Assembly (NCBI GenBank): GCA_012513235.1
Contig: JAAZCO010000321.1
Coordinates: 1-5,733, forward strand
From: Gammaproteobacteria bacterium
GTDB lineage: Bacteria > Pseudomonadota > Gammaproteobacteria > Pseudomonadales > Pseudomonadaceae
Reading direction: 5' to 3'
Length of the DNA: 5,733 bases
The notes under the pieces are model-generated. The model was not told the DNA's origin. It did no database searches and saw only the letters and a list, made by a program, of their open reading frames with translations. Of the stretch, positions 1 through 5,303 are shown in pieces. Position numbers and translations under genes: made by a program. Numbering within the stretch: the first letter of the stretch is position 1; each line of letters starts with the position of its first letter.

Positions 1-73
1 CGAGTACGGTACTGTGGACTTTGTACACTTTAAGGTAAACTTCACCCTCTTGATGAATTAACACGACATATCA

Positions 74-1942
74 ATGCCTACGACTTTTCATGAAATCCCT
101 GCAGAACGCCCCATTACGCCACTGTTAGACCGTGCGTTGACGCCGACAGAATTACGTTTGCTGTCTGAAAGCGAACTGGTCACTTTAGCGGATGAGTTGC
201 GTCTATTTCTTTTGTGGAGTGTTGGCCAAACCGGTGGACATTTTGCCGCAGGGTTAGGTGTGGTTGAACTGACCGTGGCGTTGCATTACGTCTTTGATAC
301 GCCAGACGATCGTTTAGTCTGGGATGTGGGTCATCAAGCTTATCCGCATAAGATTCTCACCGGTCGTCGTGAGCAGATGCTGAGCATCCGTCAAAAAGAT
401 GGCCTCGCTGCATTCCCGCGCCGTTGTGAAAGTGAGTACGATACCTTTGGTGTAGGGCATTCAAGCACCTCAATCAGCGCTGCATTAGGCATGGCGATTG
501 CCGCCAAGTTACAAGGCAGTACGCGGAAAAGTGTGGCAGTGATTGGTGATGGCGCAATGACCGCCGGCATGGCCTTTGAAGCACTGAATCACGCACCAGA
601 AACCGGTGCGAATATGCTGGTGATTCTCAATGATAATGATATGTCGATCTCGAATAATGTCGGCGGCTTATCCAATCACCTCGCTAAAATTCTCACCAGT
701 CGCACTTACTCAACCATGCGCGAAGGCAGTAAGAAAATTCTTTCGCGCTTGCCGGGTGCTTGGGAAATTGCTCGCAAAACCGAAGAGCATGCCAAAGGCA
801 TACTCGCGCCGGGTATTATGTTTGAAGAGTTGGGCTGGAATTATATTGGCCCGATTGATGGGCATGATTTGCCGACCTTACTGACGACCTTGCGCAATAT
901 GCGTGAGTTGGAAGGTCCGCAGTTTTTACATGTAGTGACTAAAAAAGGTAAAGGCTTTGCCCCAGCAGAGCAGGCTCCTATTACTTATCACGCCATGACC
1001 AAAAAATCTGCCGCACCCAGCAAGCCCACTGGTCCACGCTATGCCAGCGTTTTTGGGCAGTGGCTGTGTGATATGGCGGCGGTAGATGAGCGTTTACTCG
1101 GGATCACGCCAGCGATGAAAGAAGGCGCGGATATGATTGCCTTTAGTGAGCAATATCCAACTCGTTATTTTGATGTCGCGATTGCCGAGCAACATGCGGT
1201 GACTTTAGCTGCGGGTATGGCCTGTGAAGGCGCCAAACCTGTGGTGGCGATTTATTCGACCTTCTTGCAGCGCGCCTATGACCAGCTGATTCATGATGTG
1301 GCGGTGCAAGATTTGGATGTGTTGTTTGCTGTCGATCGTGCGGGTTTGGTCGGTGAAGATGGCCCAACCCATGCGGGCAGCTTTGATATTTCCTATCTGC
1401 GTTGTATCCCGAATATGGTGATTATGACGCCCAGCGATGAAAACGAATTACGCTTACTGCTCAACACCGGCTACCACCATGTAGGCCCTGCAGCCGTGCG
1501 TTATCCACGCGGTACCGGCCCAAATGCGCAGATCAGCTCAAGCTTAGAGGCTGTGCCTTTAGGTAAAGGCGTGCTGCGTCGTGAGGGGCAGGGTGTTGCT
1601 ATCTTAGTCTTTGGCGTACAGCTTGCTGCAGCCTTAGAGGCCGCTGAGCAACTCAATGCCACAGTGGTGGATATGCGTTTTGTGAAGCCTTTAGATGAGG
1701 CGCTGATTAAGCGTTTAGCTAAAGAGCACAGCTTATTTGTCACCATCGAAGAAAATGCCGTGATGGGTGGTGCAGGCAGCGCAGTGGGTGAGTTCCTCGC
1801 CGCTGAGCAAATACATATACCACTCTTGCAGTTGGGCTTACCTGATCGCTATGTTGAGCATGCGCAACCTGCGCAAATGCTCGCTGAATGCGGCTTGGAT
1901 GCGGCAGGTATTGTGCAAGCGGTGCAGCAGCGTTTGGGTTGA
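74..1942 (+). CDS. dxs: 1-deoxy-D-xylulose-5-phosphate synthase
   Basis: Cytoplasmic thiamine-diphosphate enzyme that condenses pyruvate and glyceraldehyde 3-phosphate to 1-deoxy-D-xylulose 5-phosphate with loss of CO2. This is the entry step of the MEP pathway to IPP/DMAPP and also supplies thiamine and pyridoxal synthesis. The 622-residue protein is full length for the family (E. coli about 620). Seen in the sequence: the N-terminal GGHFAAGLG with His56; DVGHQAYPHKILTGR around residues 84-98; the ThDP/Mg motif GDGAMTAG (158-165) followed by NDNDMS (186-191), with Asp159 and Asn188 spaced as in E. coli; the transketolase-like catalytic motif AIAEQHAVT with Glu372; and DRAGLVGEDGPTH (421-433). 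The C-terminal domain carries VDMRFVKPLDEAL. The start is supported by MPTTFHEIP, typical of Pseudomonas Dxs, although no clear Shine-Dalgarno precedes it. In Pseudomonas dxs often follows ispA; the 73 bases upstream do not resemble the ispA end. Identification is essentially certain. Confidence 0.98.
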   Translation: MPTTFHEIPAERPITPLLDRALTPTELRLLSESELVTLADELRLFLLWSVGQTGGHFAAGLGVVELTVALHYVFDTPDDRLVWDVGHQAYPHKILTGRREQMLSIRQKDGLAAFPRRCESEYDTFGVGHSSTSISAALGMAIAAKLQGSTRKSVAVIGDGAMTAGMAFEALNHAPETGANMLVILNDNDMSISNNVGGLSNHLAKILTSRTYSTMREGSKKILSRLPGAWEIARKTEEHAKGILAPGIMFEELGWNYIGPIDGHDLPTLLTTLRNMRELEGPQFLHVVTKKGKGFAPAEQAPITYHAMTKKSAAPSKPTGPRYASVFGQWLCDMAAVDERLLGITPAMKEGADMIAFSEQYPTRYFDVAIAEQHAVTLAAGMACEGAKPVVAIYSTFLQRAYDQLIHDVAVQDLDVLFAVDRAGLVGEDGPTHAGSFDISYLRCIPNMVIMTPSDENELRLLLNTGYHHVGPAAVRYPRGTGPNAQISSSLEAVPLGKGVLRREGQGVAILVFGVQLAAALEAAEQLNATVVDMRFVKPLDEALIKRLAKEHSLFVTIEENAVMGGAGSAVGEFLAAEQIHIPLLQLGLPDRYVEHAQPAQMLAECGLDAAGIVQAVQQRLG

Positions 1943-1967
1943 TTTATTGTTGCAGGCTCATCTATTG

Positions 1968-2073
1968 GGCCTGCGCTGTTATCGCTGTTTTCCCCTCAAT
2001 CGTCCATCCTGGACTCCATTCGGACGCTACGCCATCCATGGCTACGCTTGCCACAGCGATAACAACGCTGGCC
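1968..2073 (+). repeat. Structured palindromic repeat, copy 1
   Basis: Imperfect palindromic element starting 25 bases after the dxs stop. The outer arms 1968-1988 and 2053-2073 are inverted repeats pairing at 19 of 21 positions. The 64-base interior holds two small inverted repeats: GTCCA-TCC-TGGAC (2002-2014) and GCCA-TCCA-TGGC (2031-2042), the second flanked by direct GCTACGC repeats. It is nearly identical to copy 2 (six substitutions and one single-base gap) and related to the inverted copy 3. It lies 3' of dxs in the same orientation, so it would be transcribed in the dxs 3' UTR if transcription continues. The family is not one I can name; it could be a MITE or ERIC-like element or a structured 3' UTR element. 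The single long reading frame through it is judged incidental. Confidence 0.85.
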
Positions 2074-2124
2074 TTTGGGCTGAGATGTTGTTGCTAGGTG
2101 AACTGTATCGCTAGATCTGTGTTA

Positions 2125-2229
2125 GGCCTGCGCTGTTATCCCTGTTTTCCCTCAATCGTCCATCCTGGACTCCATTCGAGCGCTACGCCATCCATGGCTG
2201 CGCTTGTCACAGCAATAACAACGCTGGCC
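2125..2229 (+). repeat. Structured palindromic repeat, copy 2
   Basis: Second, tandem copy 157 bases downstream of copy 1 in the same orientation. Outer arms 2125-2145 and 2209-2229 pair at 17 of 21 positions. Relative to copy 1, changes in the CCC of the left arm and the GCA of the right arm are not compensated, so this stem has partly decayed. The core hairpins GTCCA-TCC-TGGAC (2159-2171) and GCCATCCATGGC (2187-2198) are intact. Similarity to copy 1 continues roughly 35 bases past the right arm (TTTGAGCCGTGATGTTACTG against TTTGGGCTGAGATGTTGTTG), so the duplicated unit included flanking sequence rather than only the palindrome. It ends about 65 bases before the candidate promoter of the receptor gene. 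Confidence 0.85.
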
Positions 2230-2294
2230 TTTGAGCCGTGATGTTACTGCTTGGGTGCTGTGTCCTGTGTTGTGTGCGTTTATTTTGGCAAAGC

Positions 2295-2323
2295 TTGACC
2301 GATGCTACCGGTGGGTCTATTGT
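2295..2323 (+). promoter_or_regulatory. Candidate sigma70 promoter of the receptor gene
   Basis: TTGACC (2295-2300) matches five of six -35 consensus bases, and TATTGT (2318-2323) four of six -10 bases, with the optimal 17-base spacer. The predicted transcript start near 2330 falls just before the first recognisable riboswitch bases, as expected for a leader RNA. This is inference from spacing and position; the -10 match is moderate. Confidence 0.5.
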
Positions 2324-2329
2324 GCGCGC

Positions 2330-2515
2330 ACTTTGATTCTTTAAGGTGCGCTGGTTCGTCCAGCCTGAAAAGGGAAGTTAAGCGCAACAAGCGACTTACG
2401 CTGCCCCCGCAACGGTATACGATGCGCATAAAAATATGCGCGAGTTTGCTCAAATACCACTGGCGTTAAGCTGGGAAGGTGAGCACATATTCGTCAGCCC
2501 GGAGACCTGCCTTAT
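2330..2515 (+). ncRNA. Cobalamin riboswitch aptamer
   Basis: A leader RNA that binds a cobalamin directly and controls the downstream receptor gene. Conserved blocks appear in the usual order: GGTGC near 2345; AAAAGGGAA (2368-2376); a hairpin TAAG-CGC / GCG-A-CTTA (2379-2398) with an AACAA loop; the hallmark GCTGCCCCCGCAACGGTA (2400-2417); a variable stem GCGCATA-AAAA-TATGCGC (2424-2441) with seven perfect pairs; CCACTG (2457-2462); GGGAAGGT (2473-2480); and the B12 box AGCCCGGAGACCTGCC (2496-2511), one base different from the common AGCCAGGAGACCTGCC. Boundaries are approximate because the outermost helix was not resolved with confidence. Which corrinoid form it prefers cannot be read by eye. 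The family assignment is very firm from the B12 box and the CCCCCGCAAC block together. Confidence 0.96.
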
Positions 2516-2522
2516 AGATGTC

Positions 2523-2550
2523 GACTGGTGTTGCGGAGGGCTTCACCGTC
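2523..2550 (+). promoter_or_regulatory. Riboswitch P13 hairpin with kissing loop L13
   Basis: The stem is GAC-T-GGTG (2523-2530, one bulged T) pairing with CACC-GTC (2544-2550), and the loop TTGCGGAGGGCTT spans 2531-2543. Loop bases TTGCGG (2531-2536) are complementary to CCGCAA (2407-2412) in the conserved CCCCCGCAAC aptamer loop L5. This is the kissing interaction known to transmit ligand binding in cobalamin riboswitches. The same loop contains GGAGGGC (2535-2541), the exact complement of GCCCTCC at 2589-2595 just upstream of the start, giving a competing partner. Confidence 0.8.
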
Positions 2551-2592
2551 AAGTGCCGCCTGCTATTTGGGCGCCAGCGCTTGTTTGTGCCC

Positions 2593-2620
2593 TCCTCAAA
2601 AGTTGTTTCTATTTTGAGGA
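2593..2620 (+). promoter_or_regulatory. Shine-Dalgarno sequestering hairpin
   Basis: TCCTCAAAA (2593-2601) and TTTTGAGGA (2612-2620) form a perfect 9-bp inverted repeat with a 10-base loop. The 3' arm contains GAGGA (2616-2620), the ribosome binding site of the receptor gene, 9 bases before the ATG at 2630. When folded, the hairpin would mask this site, so the riboswitch appears to act on translation initiation. There is no T-run after the stem, which argues against an intrinsic terminator. The left arm overlaps GCCCTCC (2589-2595), which can instead pair with L13. Confidence 0.82.
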
Positions 2621-2629
2621 TCTACCTAA

Positions 2630-4576
2630 ATGAAATTGTCCCGCCTTGCGCTGGCTGTATTAGCCTTACCTATGGTTAACGCTGTTGCTGAAACAGCCCA
2701 GAGTAACTCGCTCGAGTTGCCCAAAACTGTTATAACCGGCAATCGTATTGCGCAGGAAGACATGCGTGCTACCTATGCCTCTGAAGTGCATAACTCTGAT
2801 GATATTAAAAATTCTGCAGCGGTTAATCTGTATGACTATTTAGGCCGTTTCAGTTCGGTCAATGTAATGCCTAGTTTCGGTAACCCTTACCAGCAGCTAA
2901 TAGATATGCGCGGCTATGGTATTGGCGATGGCTATCAGAATATTGTGGTTACTATTAATGGTCGTCGTTTAAATAATATTGATATGCAGCCACAATTGCT
3001 CAGCAGTATTCCGCTGAATAGCATTGAGCGTATCGAAATTATTAAAGGTAGTGGTTCTGTTGCACAGGGTGATGGTGCGATGGCTGGTATTATTAACATT
3101 GTCACTAAAGATCAGACCGGTGTTGATTTCAGTATTGCTGCTGGCAGCGATGGTTACTCTACAACCAGTATTAGCGCGGGGTTGAGTGAAGAGTTTTTTG
3201 CTTTGCAGGTTCTGGCGGATAACAGTAAAAGTGATGGTCTGCGTAAAAAAGACCCTAATGGCAAGGCAGATGAATCAGATGCAAATAATTTATCGGCGAC
3301 TTTGAAGGTCTTTCCAGTTGACGGTGTAGAGGTGCGCTTGGGTAAGGATCGTACACGAGTTGATACTATTTACGGAGATTCGCTTACGAAAAAGCAGTTT
3401 AATAAAAAGCCCTCGCAGTATGGTGGTAATAGCGCTTGGAGTACTTCATATACTGAGCAAGAGTACAAAACTGATACAAACCGTTTAGGTGCTAGCTATC
3501 AGGTTAACGAGCTGCTGTCATTTAATGTTGATCATGCGGTTGAAAAAAAAGAGTCTGAGTATGCTGGCTCCGATCCGAGTAAGTACGATTACCGCTCTAC
3601 AGATTTTTCTACCCAGCTTAATCTTGATGCCTTAACACTGACTGCAGGTGCACAGTTATTTGATGGTGAGCGTAAAGCATTTGGTTCAACTACGAATAAA
3701 GATAATCAAGGTATTTATCTGCAAGGTTTGTATGCGCTAGGTGACACTACGCTCAGTGCTGGTGCGCGCCATGAGAAAGTTAAGTATAAATACAGGGACA
3801 CAGCAAAGCTCAAAGCTGACCACTCATTGGATGCTTGGGATATAGGTATTAACCATCAGTACAACCAAGAGTTGAGCGTATTTGCTAACTTGAACCAAGG
3901 CTTTCAAGCTCCGGATATTGATCGCTTCTTCAAGTTTGACTTTATAAGTGGAGCTTATGTTTTTAATGACTTCATCAAGCCAGCCAAAAGCAAGACCCTT
4001 AATATCGGCCTCAATCATGTCACTGATCGTAACAAGTTCAAGGTTACTAGCTTTTATTCCAAGCTGAAAAATGAAATTTATTATGTAGCTTTCCCTTCTG
4101 ATGCGGGTAACACCAATATTGATAAGTCCTATAAATACGGCCTAGAAGTACAGGATAGTTTTCAGGCTACGCCAGAGCTGTTAACTCGTATTAACTACGC
4201 TTGGACGCGAGCGAAGATCGATAAAGAAGATGAGGGTAATGGTGCTTACAACGGCAAAAAACTACCAGGTGTTTCTGAGCACAGCATCACTGCAGGTCTC
4301 GATTACAGAGTAGTGAAAGACGGCACCTTAACGTTGACACAAAACTGGCGCAGCCGTGCTTACGCTGCTAATGATTTTGCCAATGACTTTGAACAGAAAC
4401 AAAAAGCCTATAACACTACCGATCTTGGCTACTCGCATAAAATCGATAAGTTCACGCTGTTTGCTCAGGTGAATAACGTGCTCAACCGTAAAAACGGTTT
4501 ATGGATAGCTGATGACAACATCTACCCAGTTAACTTCACTCGTACCTGGTATGCCGGCGTACGCGCTTCATTTTAA
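2630..4576 (+). CDS. TonB-dependent outer-membrane receptor, probable corrinoid transporter
   Basis: A 648-residue outer-membrane receptor expected to import a substrate using TonB-ExbB-ExbD energy. Residues 1-20 form a Sec signal peptide (Lys2, Arg5, a hydrophobic run, likely cleavage after NAVA). LPKTVITG (30-37) is a probable TonB box region. The plug domain runs to about residue 160 with typical signatures: MRGYGIGDGYQNIVVTINGR (93-112), SIERIEIIKGSGSV (131-144) and GIINIVTK (153-160), where many relatives have an ALYG-type segment in place of VAQG. The remainder is alternating beta-strand sequence of a 22-strand barrel ending in WYAGVRASF, with the C-terminal Phe needed for BAM recognition. 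Length is near BtuB (about 614). The cobalamin riboswitch points to B12 or a related corrinoid, but no btuCDF genes lie here, so the symbol btuB is withheld. A good ribosome binding site (GAGGA, 9 bases upstream) fixes the start. The gene appears more AT-rich than dxs. Confidence 0.93.
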   Translation: MKLSRLALAVLALPMVNAVAETAQSNSLELPKTVITGNRIAQEDMRATYASEVHNSDDIKNSAAVNLYDYLGRFSSVNVMPSFGNPYQQLIDMRGYGIGDGYQNIVVTINGRRLNNIDMQPQLLSSIPLNSIERIEIIKGSGSVAQGDGAMAGIINIVTKDQTGVDFSIAAGSDGYSTTSISAGLSEEFFALQVLADNSKSDGLRKKDPNGKADESDANNLSATLKVFPVDGVEVRLGKDRTRVDTIYGDSLTKKQFNKKPSQYGGNSAWSTSYTEQEYKTDTNRLGASYQVNELLSFNVDHAVEKKESEYAGSDPSKYDYRSTDFSTQLNLDALTLTAGAQLFDGERKAFGSTTNKDNQGIYLQGLYALGDTTLSAGARHEKVKYKYRDTAKLKADHSLDAWDIGINHQYNQELSVFANLNQGFQAPDIDRFFKFDFISGAYVFNDFIKPAKSKTLNIGLNHVTDRNKFKVTSFYSKLKNEIYYVAFPSDAGNTNIDKSYKYGLEVQDSFQATPELLTRINYAWTRAKIDKEDEGNGAYNGKKLPGVSEHSITAGLDYRVVKDGTLTLTQNWRSRAYAANDFANDFEQKQKAYNTTDLGYSHKIDKFTLFAQVNNVLNRKNGLWIADDNIYPVNFTRTWYAGVRASF

Positions 4577-4636
4577 GCATTCACCTCTTATTATTGCTTA
4601 GAGATTTAGGCAAAAATGTGGCAATGCAAAGCAGCT

Positions 4637-4672
4637 AAAAAGCGCTGTTACTTATCGTGGCAGTGCTTTTTA
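4637..4672 (+). terminator. Intrinsic terminator after the receptor gene
   Basis: Arms AAAAAGCGCTG (4637-4647) and CAGTGCTTTTT (4661-4671) pair along 11 positions, with a single G-T wobble, and enclose a 13-base loop. The stem runs directly into the T-tract CTTTTTATT. It lies 60 bases after the receptor stop and fits rho-independent termination. The A-run on the 5' side could also let it act on opposing transcription, though no minus-strand gene is close. Confidence 0.88.
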
Positions 4673-4724
4673 TTAGATAATTGATGAAGAGTTCAGAGCG
4701 CAGCATCAGTCTGCGTTATAACGT

Positions 4725-4752
4725 TTGGCCTTAGGTCACAACACTGTATATT
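4725..4752 (+). promoter_or_regulatory. Possible promoter of the small membrane-protein gene
   Basis: TATATT (4747-4752) matches five of six -10 bases, and TTGGCC (4725-4730) four of six -35 bases, with a 16-base spacer. Because the preceding receptor ends at a strong terminator, the gene at 4808 needs its own promoter, and this is the best candidate in the gap. A 10-base perfect palindrome CGTTATAACG (4714-4723) abuts the -35 box and could be a regulator site, but a palindrome of this length may be chance. Confidence 0.35.
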
Positions 4753-4807
4753 CGTAACACCATCGTTGATCACATTCAGTGACACAATCCCAAATTCAGA
4801 TAACTCA

Positions 4808-5041
4808 ATGAAATCACGCCTGATCGGCCTGTGCGCCTCATTATTCTTCTCGGTACCCACCGCAGCTTTGCTGTGGCTGAGTATTAATCGACAGCTCACC
4901 TATGTCGATGGCGGGTTTTTAAATAGCAATTATCTACTTGGCTGCATCAGTATTTTTGCGCTGATTAGTTTTGTATTACCGCAACTGTTCCCATCGGTAT
5001 TGGGCTGGGTATGGCGGATGATGTTGAAGATTGGCTTATAG
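4808..5041 (+). CDS. Small putative inner-membrane protein, function unknown
   Basis: A 77-residue protein I do not recognise. It has a basic start (MKSR), a first hydrophobic segment at about residues 5-26 (LIGLCASLFFSVPTAALLWLSI), and a short polar link containing RQLTYVDGG. A second hydrophobic segment follows at about 41-60 (YLLGCISIFALISFVLPQLF), then the tail FPSVLGWVWRMMLKIGL. The two helices suggest a hairpin in the inner membrane. The ATG at 4808 is preferred because the positive-then-hydrophobic pattern begins there; a TTG at 4766 would add a polar 14-residue extension. No convincing Shine-Dalgarno precedes either start, which lowers confidence. The coherent membrane topology and isolated placement between a terminator and a hairpin argue for a real gene. 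It points towards trmA on the opposite strand. Confidence 0.6.
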   Translation: MKSRLIGLCASLFFSVPTAALLWLSINRQLTYVDGGFLNSNYLLGCISIFALISFVLPQLFPSVLGWVWRMMLKIGL

Positions 5042-5048
5042 CAAAATG

Positions 5049-5090
5049 CTGAAAGCGTTATTGGTACGATCTGCACCCTAACGCTTGCAG
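5049..5090. terminator. Candidate terminator hairpin between convergent genes
   Basis: CTGAAAGCGTTA (5049-5060) and TAACGCTTGCAG (5079-5090) pair at 11 of 12 positions around an 18-base loop, inside which GGT/ACC can pair further. It starts 8 bases after the small membrane-protein stop. Read on the minus strand the stem is followed by CATTTTGC, a weak U-tract that could end trmA transcription. Read on the plus strand it is followed by GTATAAAAAA, which is not U-rich. The hairpin is clear; its role as a terminator is inferred from position. Confidence 0.5.
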
Positions 5091-5156
5091 GTATAAAAAA
5101 TATTCCAGCCAGCACCACCCAGCTCTAAAAACGTCCAGCACCATCCATGCTCAACA

Positions 5157-5260
5157 GCCAGCAGCACTGTTGCCGTGACGAGCGTAGCCATGGATGGCGT
5201 AGCGCCCGAATTGAGCCCAGGATGGGCGATTGAGGGAAGAACGGCAATAGTGCTGCTGGC
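5157..5260 (-). repeat. Structured palindromic repeat, copy 3 (inverted)
   Basis: Minus-strand copy of the family found after dxs. Outer arms 5157-5176 and 5241-5260 pair along all 20 positions on the plus strand (19 Watson-Crick and one G-T). In the orientation of copies 1 and 2, the core reads CCCTCAATCG, then the hairpin GCCCA-TCC-TGGGC, then GCGCTACGCCATCCATGGC, matching the other cores. The arm sequence differs considerably from copy 1, yet pairing is retained. The first core hairpin also shows a compensated change (GTCCA/TGGAC to GCCCA/TGGGC). It lies 43 bases beyond the trmA stop, in trmA orientation. Confidence 0.85.
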
Positions 5261-5303
5261 GCAACCTATGGCCGTATGGCCAAGAAAATACTCTACAAAA
5301 TCT

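Noticed and set aside
1143..1746. Minus-strand open frames inside dxs
   Set aside because: Antisense shadows of a well-identified gene with low-complexity translations and no start signals.
1952..1974. GCAGGC/GCCTGC inverted repeat as a dxs terminator
   Set aside because: The 6-bp stem is not followed by a T-run, and its right arm is part of the left arm of repeat copy 1, so it is at best an alternative fold.
1767..2114. Plus-strand open frames across the dxs end and repeat copy 1
   Set aside because: They overlap the dxs 3' end in another frame and read through the palindrome. A similar peptide (HPGL..ATPSMATL) appears in the copy 3 frame, but this follows from DNA conservation of the core. 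Copy 2 has a one-base gap, and the stem changes are explained by pairing rather than by coding.
1943..2629. CRISPR array, tRNA or insertion sequence in the gene-free stretch
   Set aside because: There are only two repeat units without short uniform spacers, no tRNA-like cloverleaf with a CCA-type end, and no transposase frame; the repeats and riboswitch account for the structure seen.
2436..2633. Plus-strand open frame of 65 residues upstream of the receptor
   Set aside because: It lies wholly within the cobalamin riboswitch and expression platform, whose RNA signatures explain the conservation.
4766..4807. TTG start giving a longer small membrane protein
   Set aside because: It adds a polar 14-residue extension, has no ribosome binding site, and would place the natural MKSR start inside the protein.
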